64,000 nucleotides of DNA, from the NCBI RefSeq assembly GCF_000949865.1, contig NZ_JWJH01000019.1, forward strand, positions 155,534-219,533, read 5' to 3'. The stretch is from Rhizobium nepotum 39/7. GTDB taxonomy: Bacteria > Pseudomonadota > Alphaproteobacteria > Rhizobiales > Rhizobiaceae. The notes under the pieces are model-generated. The model did no database searches, was not told where the DNA came from, and saw only the letters and a program-made list of their open reading frames with translations. The position numbers and the translations under genes are program-made. Every line of letters begins with the position of its first letter. Position 1 is the stretch's first letter. Positions 36,597-45,539 of the stretch are shown here, piece by piece.

Positions 36597-36610
36597 GGTC
36601 GACCCCTCTC

Positions 36611-36663
36611 CTCCGTCGTCCTCGGGCTTGACCCGAGGATCCACTCGAGGGTGAGGATGACGC
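36611..36663. repeat. Short type C palindrome
   Basis: CCTCGGGCTTGACCCGAGG is a near-perfect hairpin flanked by CGTCGT and GGATGACG, matching the arms of 16965-17051. It may also end transcription from the DUF2325 pair. Confidence 0.65.
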
Positions 36664-36723
36664 CGAGTGTGAGGAAAGCTCCGCGCGCAATATGCGTCAC
36701 AACGCAGATGCTCTAAAACACAA

Positions 36724-37089
36724 TCAGCCCTTCGGCTTCAAAAACGCACCGGCGCAGAGCACCAGCCATCCGGCAATCATGCCGAGGCCGCCTGCGGGTG
36801 CGGCGAAGGGAAACAGGCTGTGGCCGGAAAAATGCCTGACGACGAGGTCGCCGACGAAAATCGCCGTGCCGAGGCCGAGGATCAGACCCGCCGGAATGGC
36901 GGTTCTGATGCGATCCGCACCGATATGGAGTGCCACCAGCACCGGCGCGTGCGCAAGCGCCATGGCTGAGGCATTGCCCAACATATAGGTTTCGCCGGTA
37001 TGGGTGGCGGCGGCGGCGAGCATGACGCCGGAAGCACCCAAAAGGCCGCCCAACAGGAGAATGAAGGCGCGCAATCTTTCGTGGGTCAT
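36724..37089 (-). CDS. DUF423 small membrane protein
   Basis: 121 residues with four predicted membrane helices: LRAFILLLGGLLGASGVMLAA, ASAMALAHAPVLVALH, IPAGLILGLGTAIFVGDLVV and GLGMIAGWLVLCAGAFL. The pattern with a GASGVMLAAAATH block and FPFAAPAGGLGMIAGW matches DUF423 (YgdD-like), of unknown function. It overlaps the truncated haemoglobin gene by 4 bp. Confidence 0.85.
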   Translation of the reverse strand: MTHERLRAFILLLGGLLGASGVMLAAAATHTGETYMLGNASAMALAHAPVLVALHIGADRIRTAIPAGLILGLGTAIFVGDLVVRHFSGHSLFPFAAPAGGLGMIAGWLVLCAGAFLKPKG

Positions 37090-37487
37090 GAATTATCCGC
37101 TTCCTGGTTCTGCATGTGAAAGGCCAGCCGCTCCACCGGCGTCCAGATGATGTCCCGCAGCTTCGGATTTTCGATGGTTTCGTCCATCGCGCGGCGGAAG
37201 CAGAGCAGCCATTCATCCCGCTCGGCAGGGCCGATCGGGGCCGCGAAATGACGCCTGCGCAACATCGGGTGGCCGTGTTTCTCGACATAGACCGGTGGTC
37301 CACCGAGATATCCCGTCAGATAATCGTAGAATTTGCTCTCGCTGCCGGAAAGATCGGCGGGATGGACGGCGCGGCAATGCGCCGCCTCGGGCAGGGTGTC
37401 CATCAATTCGTAGAAGCGCCGGGTCAGGGCCCGCACAGTCACATCGCCGCCGATCGCTTCATAAAGGGTAATGGTCTCGCCGCTCAC
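37086..37487 (-). CDS. Group II truncated haemoglobin
   Basis: 133 residues. The trHb2 pattern is clear: LYEAIGGDVTVRALTRRFYELM, then SKFYDYLTGYLGGPPVYVEKHGHPMLRRRHFAAPIG with the proximal haem histidine in RRRHF, and DEWLLCF with the group II tryptophan at the G-helix. Such proteins handle O2, NO or peroxide. The 4-bp overlap with DUF423 means co-translation. No FNR-type box was seen upstream. Confidence 0.9.
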   Translation of the reverse strand: MSGETITLYEAIGGDVTVRALTRRFYELMDTLPEAAHCRAVHPADLSGSESKFYDYLTGYLGGPPVYVEKHGHPMLRRRHFAAPIGPAERDEWLLCFRRAMDETIENPKLRDIIWTPVERLAFHMQNQEADNS

Positions 37488-37590
37488 ATCCCGCCTCCTT
37501 GAACCCTGTGGCCCTTATCGCTTTCCAAAGCGCCAAGAGCAACAGGTAAAGGCGGGATGCGACATTTGCGACACCGTGCTGGAAAAGTCT

Positions 37591-37944
37591 TCAGGTCTCG
37601 TTTCCGACGGACCGTTGGATAGTCTCAACGGCGATTTTTAGTGGTGCTACATGTTCGGTAACAACCGCCCAAACCACGTCGTCCGCGATTTTGTGATATT
37701 CATGACGCAGAATATTGCCGATACCGCGAATCTGTTTCCATGGTACATCCGGCGCAAGGCTCAGCAATTCTTCGGGTATGTGACGCGATGCCTCGGAAAC
37801 GATTTCCAAAGCGCGCTGCACTGCAAGTTTGAGGAGCCAATTTTGCTGGAAATCAGCAAGCGACAGGCCGGCAGTGTGGGTCTCGATGCCGTCAATCGCC
37901 TCCAGAATTTCGCCCAGCACCGGTCCGACCTTGCGCTTGATCAT
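37591..37944 (-). CDS. hepT: HepT-like (DUF86) toxin component
   Basis: 117-residue HEPN protein of the HepT/MntA family. Conserved blocks are LADFQQNWLLKLAVQRALEIVSEASRHIPEEL and VPWKQIRGIGNILRHEYHKIADDVVW. The usual RNase motif is R-x4-6-H-x-Y; here HEY is kept but glycine occupies the usual arginine position (GIGNILRHEY rather than GMRNxLxHxY). It starts at the last base of the MntA-like gene. Confidence 0.85.
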   Translation of the reverse strand: MIKRKVGPVLGEILEAIDGIETHTAGLSLADFQQNWLLKLAVQRALEIVSEASRHIPEELLSLAPDVPWKQIRGIGNILRHEYHKIADDVVWAVVTEHVAPLKIAVETIQRSVGNET

Positions 37945-38240
37945 CAGAATATTCGCACTGCGGATTGCTCGATGTCAGTTCGAAGCATTGGGTGAAGGCT
38001 GTTGCGCGTCGTGACGTCCACCTCCACCGCCAACTCTTCTTCCAGAAGCTGCTTGATGCCGATCAGATCGAGCAACGAGAAACGGCTGCCCGGATCGTAG
38101 TCGATGAAGACGTCCAGATCGCTTGAGACCAAGGCTTCATCTCGGGCGGTTGATCCAAAAAGGTAAAGCGAAGTCGCACCCATGCGTTTCACCGCATGGG
38201 AATGTCGTTTGAGTTTCCTGATTGCGTCCGCTCTCTTCAT
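37944..38240 (-). CDS. mntA: MntA-like nucleotidyltransferase antitoxin
   Basis: 98 residues with the minimal nucleotidyltransferase signature GSTARDEALVSSDLDVF (GS-x10-D-x-D) near residue 29. Known MntA antitoxins AMPylate a tyrosine of the partner HepT. It directly precedes the HepT-like gene with a 1-bp overlap, the normal order. The pair lies 36 bp downstream of the phosphohexomutase gene in the same orientation. Confidence 0.88.
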   Translation of the reverse strand: MKRADAIRKLKRHSHAVKRMGATSLYLFGSTARDEALVSSDLDVFIDYDPGSRFSLLDLIGIKQLLEEELAVEVDVTTRNSLHPMLRTDIEQSAVRIF

Positions 38241-38276
38241 GCGTTCAGCTTATATCATCCCGTATGCGCCATCCAC

Positions 38277-39692
38277 TCATCCAAAATTGCGGATGAGATC
38301 GAGACCCTTGCTCAGAAGCGTTTCGGCCTCGTCCTGATTGGCGGCCTCGACGTAGCAGCGCATTTCCGGGGCATTGCCGGAAGGGCGGAAATGGATGGTG
38401 CTGCCGTCGGTGAGCGATACGCGCAGGCCGTCAATGTCGCTCAGCGCCCTGACCTTGCCGACTGGCGCAAGGAAGGTTTCGAGGTTGTCCCTTGAAGCGC
38501 GCAGATGCGCCATGAGGGCCGCACTCTTTTCCTGCGCGAAATTCTCGAGGCGATCGGCGGCGGCGACTGGCAGCTTGTAGGCGGCGGCGATTTGCGACAG
38601 CGGTTTTTTCTGTTCGGCGGACAGGAGCAGCACGGCGAGAATAGGCAGGAAGCTGTCGCGCGTCGGCAGCGGCGAAAGCGGCTTGCCGTTGAGGGTGAAG
38701 GCGGAGGCCGTCAGCAGGCCGCCATTGGCCTCGAACCCCATGACGCCGTTCTTTCCTTCGGCGAGCGCCTGCGCCATGCCGGCGATCACGAAAGGCGAGC
38801 CGACCCTGGTGCGGATGACCTCGAACGAACCACTCGCTTCAATGCCGGAATTGGAGGTGACGGGGGTGACGACCACACCGGCATCGAGAAAATTGGCCGT
38901 GATAAGCCCGATCAGGTCGCCGCGCAGCGGTACGCCGTTTTCATCGGCAAGCAGGGGCCGGTCGCCGTCGCCATCGGCGGAAACGATGGCGTCGAGGCCA
39001 TGCTCTGGCGCCCATGCCTTGAGAAGCTCCAGCGTTTCCGGCGAGACCGCTTCGGTATCGACCGGAATGAAGGTTTCGGAGCGGCCGAGCGGCACGACAT
39101 CCGCGCCGTAGTGGGCAAGGACGTTGACGAAGAGATCGCGCGCAACCGTGCTGTGCTGGTAGACGCCGATCTTCAGGCCCGACAGCGCCTTTTCGGGCAA
39201 AAGCGCGATGTTGCGTTCGTAAAAGAGTTCGGCTGCGATTGCGGAATGATCGTCCGCCGTCGCCGCCTCGTCATTCAAGCCTTCCGCCTCGATTTTGGCG
39301 GCAAGGGCTGCAATCGCCGTCTCGTCCTGCTTGTCGATTTCGCCGTCGGGGCGGTAAAATTTGATGCCGTTGCGGTCGGCCGGAATATGCGAGCCGGTGA
39401 TCATCAGCGCTCCGGCTTTCAGGGAAAGCCCATAGAGCGCAAGTGCCGGTGTCGGCACCGTGCCGCAATCGAGCGGCGCAAGACCCGCCTTTTTCAGCGC
39501 GGCGATACAGGTTGCGGAAACATCCGGGCTCGAATCGCGGAAATCGCGGGCCACGAGAATGGGGTCTCCCGCCTTTGCCTGACCCGATGTGAGAAGATGC
39601 CTTGCAAATGCCGTAGCGTAGACGGCGGAGGCTTTTCCTTTCAGATCGACAGAGAGGCCGCGAAGGCCGCTCGTTCCAAATTTCAGGCTCAT
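38277..39692 (-). CDS. Phosphomannomutase / phosphohexomutase
   Basis: 471 residues from MSLKFGTSGLRGLSVDL at 39692, which has GGAG ten bases upstream. It interconverts hexose-6- and hexose-1-phosphates for sugar-nucleotide synthesis. The phosphoserine loop appears as ITGSHIPADRNGIKFY, the metal loop as SADGDGDRPL, the sugar-binding loop as GFEANGG and the phosphate-binding loop as RPSGNAPEMRCY. The active-site loop reads TGSHIP rather than the common TASHNP. It is divergent from the Wzz-like gene and probably supplies precursors to the polysaccharide locus. Confidence 0.92.
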   Translation of the reverse strand: MSLKFGTSGLRGLSVDLKGKASAVYATAFARHLLTSGQAKAGDPILVARDFRDSSPDVSATCIAALKKAGLAPLDCGTVPTPALALYGLSLKAGALMITGSHIPADRNGIKFYRPDGEIDKQDETAIAALAAKIEAEGLNDEAATADDHSAIAAELFYERNIALLPEKALSGLKIGVYQHSTVARDLFVNVLAHYGADVVPLGRSETFIPVDTEAVSPETLELLKAWAPEHGLDAIVSADGDGDRPLLADENGVPLRGDLIGLITANFLDAGVVVTPVTSNSGIEASGSFEVIRTRVGSPFVIAGMAQALAEGKNGVMGFEANGGLLTASAFTLNGKPLSPLPTRDSFLPILAVLLLSAEQKKPLSQIAAAYKLPVAAADRLENFAQEKSAALMAHLRASRDNLETFLAPVGKVRALSDIDGLRVSLTDGSTIHFRPSGNAPEMRCYVEAANQDEAETLLSKGLDLIRNFG

Positions 39693-39938
39693 GCCAAACT
39701 CCGTTTCGATAAAATCTTTGAGGTTCAAATGGATAATACAAAAATATAACGTCTGAAAGAACCGTATCGATCCATTCAAGTCAATCGTCCCTTTCATGGC
39801 GGTCGGGAATAGGCGATGATGACGGGGATGAGGCGGGTAACTTAAAATTCACCCGTTATATCTAAACTTGCCCGTTAATAGCGGCCTTGGCGACGGTGAA
39901 GACCATCTGTTGCCGGCCTTTTTTGTGGTTCGTTCGAG

Positions 39939-41585
39939 TTGGATTGGCTGATGTACAGGCTTCAAAAGGCGGGACATAAGCAGGCACGTCCGCTGGATGA
40001 AAAAGCGGCGCCCGCCGCCAGACCCCACGGTTCCCTGCTGGACGATCTGGTGGATGAGGATGAGGTTTTCGAGCGCACGGTGCTGAAAGAGCATCTTGAG
40101 CCGAAGCCGGCGGCCGTCGTTGCCGAACCCGCTCCGGCTGAAAAACCCGCAAAGGCGGCCTTGCCGAGCGCGAGCGGCGGTCTTGCGGCTGCTTTGCCGG
40201 GTCTGAAACATATCGACAGGATCGGCGTGGACGACGTGCTCGTCTGGCTGCGCGACGGTATCGTCTGGATCGTGCTTGCGATCATTCTCTGCGTCGCGGC
40301 GGCCCTCTCCTACGCCTATATGACGCCGCCGCGCTACACGGCCTATTCGGATATCGTCGTTAATCCCTCCAATCTCAATGTCGTCAATGACGGGGTGTTT
40401 TCACCCAACCAGCAGCGCGACACCCAGATCCTCGAGGTGGAGAGCAAGCTGCGCACCATCACCTCGCGCAACGTGCTGGCGCGGGTGGTGGACGAGCTGA
40501 AGCTCGATCAGGACCCGGAATTCATAACTCCGCCGCCTCTTGCCCGGCTGAAGGCGATTTTTTCACCGAAGCCGGAAGACGGCGACAACAAGGTCGGCGC
40601 GCTTCGCTCGCTCGGGGAACGGGTTGCAGCGGAACGCGATCCGCGTTCCTTCGTGGTGACGCTTTCGGTGTGGACCAACGATGCGGAAAAATCCGTGACG
40701 GTCTCCAGGGCCATGGTGAAGGCGTTCGAAAGCGAGCTGTTCCAGACGACCTCCGACAGCAGCCAGCGCATCGTTGACGATCTCAAGACGCGGCTGGAGG
40801 AAATGCGTGGGAACGTGACGGTGGCCGAAAAGCGCGTGGCCGATTTCCGCCGCGAAAACGGCTTGCAGGAAAATAATGGCCAGCTGGTCAGCAATCTGGC
40901 GTCCGGCGAACTGAATGCGCAGGTTCTTGCCGCGCAGCAGCGCGTCATTCAGGAAGAGTCGCGCCTGAAACAGATGCAGGCCGCTATCGCCCAGAACCGC
41001 ACCCAGAGCGACGCAATCTTCGACAGCCAGACCATGAACACCATCCGCGCGCAATACAGCACCTTGCAGCAGCAGATCGGGGCGATGACGCTGACCTATG
41101 GCGCCCGACATCCGCGTCTGGCGACGGCGGGAGCGGAACGCGACATGCTGGAACGCGGCATAGCCGAAGAGGCGCAGCGGATTTTGCAGGCGGCGAGAAC
41201 CAATGTCGCCGAGGCCCGCTCCTCGCTCGACGCGCTGCGGCTGAAGGCGGTCGCCGAACGCGCCAACGTGTTCACCGACAATGAGGCGCAGGTGCGGCTG
41301 CGCGATCTGGATCGCGACGCCCGCTCCGCCGCCGCGATCTACGAGACCTATCTCAACCGCTCGCGCCAGATCGCCGAGCAGCAGGCAATCGATTCCACCA
41401 ATGTGCGGGTGATTTCGCAGCCGGTTGCGCCGAATTCCAGAAGCTGGCCGCCGGGCAAGCTGACCTTCCTGATCGCCGGCGGTGCGGGCGGTCTCTTCCT
41501 CGGTCTCGGCATTGCCGTCGCACTCGGGCTTCTGGGTTATCTGCGCCGGGACGATCACCCGGAAACAGCAGCACGCCAAGCCTGA
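39939..41585 (+). CDS. Wzz/GumC-type polysaccharide co-polymerase
   Basis: 548 residues. A cytoplasmic N-terminal region of about 105 residues (Ala/Pro-rich near 55-85) precedes the first membrane segment (DGIVWIVLAIILCVAAALSYAYM). A long periplasmic part rich in coiled coil follows (about 240-460), then the second membrane segment (FLIAGGAGGLFLGLGIAVALGLLGYL). The PPRYTAYSDIVVNPSN block is the Wzz domain. No C-terminal tyrosine kinase is attached. It controls chain length in Wzy-dependent export. Start ATG 39939 or ATG 39951. Confidence 0.88.
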   Translation: MDWLMYRLQKAGHKQARPLDEKAAPAARPHGSLLDDLVDEDEVFERTVLKEHLEPKPAAVVAEPAPAEKPAKAALPSASGGLAAALPGLKHIDRIGVDDVLVWLRDGIVWIVLAIILCVAAALSYAYMTPPRYTAYSDIVVNPSNLNVVNDGVFSPNQQRDTQILEVESKLRTITSRNVLARVVDELKLDQDPEFITPPPLARLKAIFSPKPEDGDNKVGALRSLGERVAAERDPRSFVVTLSVWTNDAEKSVTVSRAMVKAFESELFQTTSDSSQRIVDDLKTRLEEMRGNVTVAEKRVADFRRENGLQENNGQLVSNLASGELNAQVLAAQQRVIQEESRLKQMQAAIAQNRTQSDAIFDSQTMNTIRAQYSTLQQQIGAMTLTYGARHPRLATAGAERDMLERGIAEEAQRILQAARTNVAEARSSLDALRLKAVAERANVFTDNEAQVRLRDLDRDARSAAAIYETYLNRSRQIAEQQAIDSTNVRVISQPVAPNSRSWPPGKLTFLIAGGAGGLFLGLGIAVALGLLGYLRRDDHPETAARQA

Positions 41586-41605
41586 AGACGGTGAGCGTGC
41601 CGCAG

Positions 41606-41815
41606 CTATTCCTCGGACATAAGGCCGTCATAAACCTCGAGCAGGGCGGCGGCGATGGCGGCGCCCAGCGCATTGCCCGCATCGCGTATGCCGGCCTCGT
41701 CGCCGTTTCGCACCGAGACTGCAAGATCGGACGCCTCGTTGGCGACGATTTCCTTTGACCGCTCTATCGCCCAAAGGCCGAAATCGCCGCGGTTGTCGAT
41801 CGATATGGTTTCCAT
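41606..41815 (-). CDS. Small acidic protein of unknown function
   Basis: 69 residues starting METISIDNRGDFGLWAIERSK, with a hydrophobic/Ala-rich C-terminal helix (NALGAAIAAALLEVYDGLMSEE). GGAAAGGGTC lies about ten bases upstream of the ATG, supporting translation. No family recognised. It runs against the polysaccharide genes on both sides. Confidence 0.5.
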   Translation of the reverse strand: METISIDNRGDFGLWAIERSKEIVANEASDLAVSVRNGDEAGIRDAGNALGAAIAAALLEVYDGLMSEE

Positions 41816-42004
41816 GGCCGGACCCTTTCCGTGGTGTGGTTTCGCCGTCCCTTAACTCATCGGCCGTAAAACCGGAATAGGGTGGAGGCGAGGAGAGGGT
41901 GGTCACTCAACCTTCAGACGTGGATTTGCCTGATTGAGGCGGCGGATTTATAAAAATATTAATGATAGTTCTTCGTAGTGTTTGAAGCCTTACACCTTAA
42001 GCAT

Positions 42005-42871
42005 ATGCGTGAATATAACGATGAAACGATGCCTATCTTGGACACCGGACAGAATATGACAGGGAGAGATGTCCCGGATGCGGAAAGGCCAGGCGAGTTC
42101 TGGCCGATTGTTCCGCTTGCGGCTTTACCCATCGCCGATGCGACCATTGAAGAGACGGCGCAGGATTTCATTCTGCGTGCCCAAAGCGCGCGCGTGGCTG
42201 ACGCAAGGCCCTTCTATTCGACATCGGCGAACGGCCAGGTCATCGCGTTCTGCCATCAGGACAAGGAATTCGAAGCGCTGCTGCGGCAGGCCGACCAGAT
42301 TCATGCCGACGGCATGTCGCTGGTGATCTTTTCCCGCCAATTCTGTCTGAGAGGGCTCAGGGAACGCGTTGCGACGACGGATCTCGTTCACGCGGTGGCC
42401 CAGCGGGCGGAAGAGACAGGCACAAGGTTCTATTTTCTCGGCGGCTCCGAAGAGGTGAACCGCGCCGCCGTCGAGGAAATGCAGAAGCTCTATCCGCGTC
42501 TGGTTTTTGCGGGCCGGCGCAACGGCTATTTCAAAGAGGGCGAAGAGGAGGCGATTCTCGCCGATATCGTCGCATCGCAGACCGATATTCTCTGGGTCGG
42601 TTTCGGCATACCGCTGGAGCAACGTTTCGTCTCGCGCAATCTGGACCGGCTTTCCGGCGTCGCAGTGATCAAGACCTGCGGCGGCCTGTTCGATTTTCTC
42701 GCCGGCAAGAACAGCAGGGCGCCGCAATGGATGCAGGATATGGGGCTGGAATGGCTCTACAGGGCCATGCTTGAGCCGAAACGCCTCGGGAAGCGCTATC
42801 TGCTGACCAATCCTATCGCCATATATTCGCTGCTGAAACACTACTACCGGCTCAAGGCCGGCAAGGTCTGA
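42005..42871 (+). CDS. WecG/TagA/CpsF family (GT26) glycosyltransferase
   Basis: 288 residues from ATG 42005 (GTG 41978 and ATG 42029 are alternatives). Core motifs are FYSTSANGQVIAFCHQD, ADGMSLVIFSR, RFYFLGGSEEVNRAAVEEM and the diagnostic ILWVGFGIPLEQRFVSRN and GGLFDFLAGKNSRAPQWMQDMGLEWLYR. Enzymes of this family add the second sugar to an undecaprenyl-linked intermediate; Caulobacter HfsJ in holdfast synthesis is a related example. No initiating sugar-phosphate transferase is in the window. Confidence 0.93.
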   Translation: MREYNDETMPILDTGQNMTGRDVPDAERPGEFWPIVPLAALPIADATIEETAQDFILRAQSARVADARPFYSTSANGQVIAFCHQDKEFEALLRQADQIHADGMSLVIFSRQFCLRGLRERVATTDLVHAVAQRAEETGTRFYFLGGSEEVNRAAVEEMQKLYPRLVFAGRRNGYFKEGEEEAILADIVASQTDILWVGFGIPLEQRFVSRNLDRLSGVAVIKTCGGLFDFLAGKNSRAPQWMQDMGLEWLYRAMLEPKRLGKRYLLTNPIAIYSLLKHYYRLKAGKV

Positions 42872-43126
42872 ACCGGCGCGCATCTGCCGTTGGATTTCGC
42901 GGGATTGCCGGTTGTATCCGTTCAGGGCCGGAACTGTGCAGGCAAGATATTTTGGCGCATCACAATCATCGGATCGCCGTCTGCACCTCACCGCCACCCT
43001 ATGAGATCGCCTTAACGTATTGAACGAATGCGTCTGCTGCCGAAATTCGTTGCAACTGCGAACAACGGCGGTACACTGGCCAGATATTATAAATTTATTC
43101 GAATCAGAAATATATTGAGGACAGCG

Positions 43127-43375
43127 ATGGTGATTACGTCCATTTCTCTTTTCGTATATGGGATTGGCACCGTTACTTCTCTTGCCATGACCTATATTGA
43201 GGGCGCCCGCCGCGACAAGGAATGGGACTTTTACCGGGTGACCGGTATCATCCTTTGTTTCTTCTGGCCGGTTCTCGTGCCGCTTCTCATTCTCGCGGCT
43301 GTTTTTTCGTCGTTCGCTTCCCGGAAACGGCATGTGAATACAATTTCTCTGGGCCGGGGGAAAACCCTGAACTGA
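43127..43375 (+). CDS. Small two-helix membrane protein
   Basis: 82 residues with two hydrophobic helices (VITSISLFVYGIGTVTSLAM and VTGIILCFFWPVLVPLLILAAVF) joined by a charged loop, and a basic tail. GAGG upstream of ATG 43127 supports this start; 43028 would add 33 basic residues. No family recognised. It could be a regulatory or assembly factor of the polysaccharide locus, by position only. Confidence 0.5.
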   Translation: MVITSISLFVYGIGTVTSLAMTYIEGARRDKEWDFYRVTGIILCFFWPVLVPLLILAAVFSSFASRKRHVNTISLGRGKTLN

Positions 43376-43398
43376 GATATGTGGACGGAACGATCCTG

Positions 43399-44343
43399 TT
43401 AGACCTTTTTCACTGGCGCCTTGTAGGGCGAGAGCGTGATGCCAAGGCTTGCCATGACGCGGCCGATGGACATCAGCGGCGGATGGGTGGCGGGCAATAA
43501 CGCCCCGGTTTTCAGAAAAGCGGAAACGGCGCGGACCAGCGACAGGCACAGGCTGACGGCGTTTTTGGCGGCAAGCAGAAGCCCGCCTTTCAGGCCCGGT
43601 CGGCGGGCGCGGTCGATGCTGTAATTGATGATGCCGGTTCTGAGCGACCGCTCCATGATCCAGCGCGGCGCCATGCGGTTTTCCGGCACATATTCGATGA
43701 TGAGGGCCTTGGCGTTCCAGGCGAATTTGAAACCCGCCTTGCGGCAGCGGGTGAAGAAATCCATATCGCCGCCGCCGAGGAAATTGAAGCGCACGTCGAA
43801 TTCCGGTTTCGCCAGCGTTTCGAAAACCCGCTTTGAGATCAGGCAGTTACCCGAACCGTGGATTTGATCGACCGGGCCGGTGGGCGCCTCGATGGAGCCG
43901 AATAGCGGATGCTCCAGAACCGCCTTCGGCGCCGGCGCATCGAATTCGCGATTGACCGGCCCGCCGACGATATCGACGCCGAAGGACCTGGCGGCTGAGA
44001 CCATTTCAGCCAACCAGACGGGCGAGGCCGCTTCGTCGTCATCGATCATCAGGAACCACTCGGCGGACGGGTAGCTCTGCCGCGCGGTGCGAAACGCCGT
44101 ATTGATGGCGTAACAATTACCCTGTGTCGGCTCCACCAGCGCCTGGCCCGTCATTCCGCTTCGTGCAAAAAACGCGCGCGCGACGGCAAGGCCCGCCTGG
44201 CCTGCACCGTCATTATCAACCACGACGATGGCGAAGGGAAAATCGACCTTCTGGGCCGCCAGCGACACCAGCGTCTTTTGCAGGCCTTCCGGCCTGCGGA
44301 AACTCGGAATGCAGACCACCGCTTCCGGCATGATCTCGGACAT
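43399..44343 (-). CDS. GT2 family glycosyltransferase
   Basis: 314 residues from MSEIMPEAVVCIPSFRRPEG at 44343, with AGGAG upstream. GT-A motifs: AIVVVDNDG, the DxD-type WFLMIDDDEAASP near residue 105 and GGGDMDFFTRCRKAGF. The C-terminal ~100 residues include a hydrophobic segment. The longer in-frame region upstream overlaps the next gene and is not used. It lies 8 bp downstream of the other GT2 gene, so the two are co-transcribed. Confidence 0.9.
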   Translation of the reverse strand: MSEIMPEAVVCIPSFRRPEGLQKTLVSLAAQKVDFPFAIVVVDNDGAGQAGLAVARAFFARSGMTGQALVEPTQGNCYAINTAFRTARQSYPSAEWFLMIDDDEAASPVWLAEMVSAARSFGVDIVGGPVNREFDAPAPKAVLEHPLFGSIEAPTGPVDQIHGSGNCLISKRVFETLAKPEFDVRFNFLGGGDMDFFTRCRKAGFKFAWNAKALIIEYVPENRMAPRWIMERSLRTGIINYSIDRARRPGLKGGLLLAAKNAVSLCLSLVRAVSAFLKTGALLPATHPPLMSIGRVMASLGITLSPYKAPVKKV

Positions 44344-44351
44344 GGAAACTC

Positions 44352-45263
44352 CTAAATTCCTGCAAGCGCTGCGGCGGAAAAAATGACGGCGCGCAGGCTT
44401 TGGCGCGGGCGGTGAAGAAACGTATCGGCAAGCGCCGAAAAGGCCTCGCGATAGCGCCGGGCGCGAAATGCCTGCGCCACCGTATAGGCATTCATGTGGT
44501 TTTCGGATTTGCGGCGAAGCCGCTTTAATTCCTGCGGAGAAATGGCGGCGACGATGGCGGGGTCGGAAAACACCGCCTCGATCGCCGGTTGGCAATCCCG
44601 GAAGGTCAGAAGGCGGTTCATCATCACGCTCGTCCTGTGCACCCGGTAATCCAGCACATGGCGACCGGGCAGATAGGTGAAACGGCCGGCAGCGGCCAGC
44701 CTGCACCAGCCATACCAGTCTTCCGCATAACGCAATGTCTCGTCGAAACCGCCGAAATCCTGAAAGATGCGGGTTCTGACCAGCATGATGCCGCCATTAA
44801 CGATGAAGTTTCCACCAAGCAGCGGCTGCAGGATGAATCCATCGGGCTTTTCCCGCCGGCGGATGAGATTGCGCCGGCCGATCTTGACGCCATTCTCGTC
44901 AATGCGCTCGTAATCGCCGTAGACGGCAACGACATCCGGCCCGGAGACCCCGGCGCACAATGCGGCAATGGCGCCCGGTTTCAGGCGGTCGTCGGCATCG
45001 AGAAACATCGTCCATTCGCCGCGCGCCTGCGACAGGCCGAAATTGCGGACGGCGGAAACGCCCTGCCGGCCCTGCGGCCGCGCAAGCAGCTTGACACGCG
45101 GATCGGAGAAATCCTGCACCTTTCGCGCCGTGGCGTCGGTGGACCCGTCATCGACGACGAGCACTTCGCAGACGATTTCCCCCTGAGACAATACGCTTTC
45201 GATCGCTTCCACGATGTAACGCTCGCCGTTGCGAACGGGAATGACAATCGAAACGGAAACCAA
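44352..45263 (-). CDS. GT2 family glycosyltransferase
   Basis: 303 residues. Start MVSVSIVIPVRNGERYIVEAIESVLSQ, then EVLVVDDGSTDATAR, the nucleotide-sugar DxD in MFLDADDRLKPGAI near residue 92, and the acceptor-side AEDWYGWCRLAAAG block. First of a two-gene transcript running against the flanking GT26 and GH10 genes. Donor and acceptor sugars are unknown. Confidence 0.93.
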   Translation of the reverse strand: MVSVSIVIPVRNGERYIVEAIESVLSQGEIVCEVLVVDDGSTDATARKVQDFSDPRVKLLARPQGRQGVSAVRNFGLSQARGEWTMFLDADDRLKPGAIAALCAGVSGPDVVAVYGDYERIDENGVKIGRRNLIRRREKPDGFILQPLLGGNFIVNGGIMLVRTRIFQDFGGFDETLRYAEDWYGWCRLAAAGRFTYLPGRHVLDYRVHRTSVMMNRLLTFRDCQPAIEAVFSDPAIVAAISPQELKRLRRKSENHMNAYTVAQAFRARRYREAFSALADTFLHRPRQSLRAVIFSAAALAGI

Positions 45264-45420
45264 GACTTTTACTCCATCACGGACGGGCCAAGAATTCTCA
45301 CAGCGAAGTTACTACCGGATTAAGTCCGCTTGCGCCAATTGTGACGTGGTATAGCGTCAGTTAACCTTGCAAATCTTTAATATCCTTTTGGCATGATCGG
45401 AATGTTATGTTTTGAGAATT

Positions 45421-45521
45421 AGAGCACCCCAGCGTCTGTTCGGACGCACCGAGGATGCTCTGACATTTTTGATCTGCGCATCTTCCTGTTGGAAATCGAT
45501 TCCGATTTTCGGGCCGATGCG
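45421..45521. repeat. Extragenic palindromic repeat (type D)
   Basis: AGAGCACCCCAGCGTC ... GACGCACCGAGGATGCTCT forms a hairpin, followed by the GAAATCGATTCCGATTTTC hairpin common in rhizobial intergenic repeats. It fills the promoter-side gap before the GH10 gene. Confidence 0.6.
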
Positions 45522-45539
45522 CTTGGGGGAGGCGGGCGA

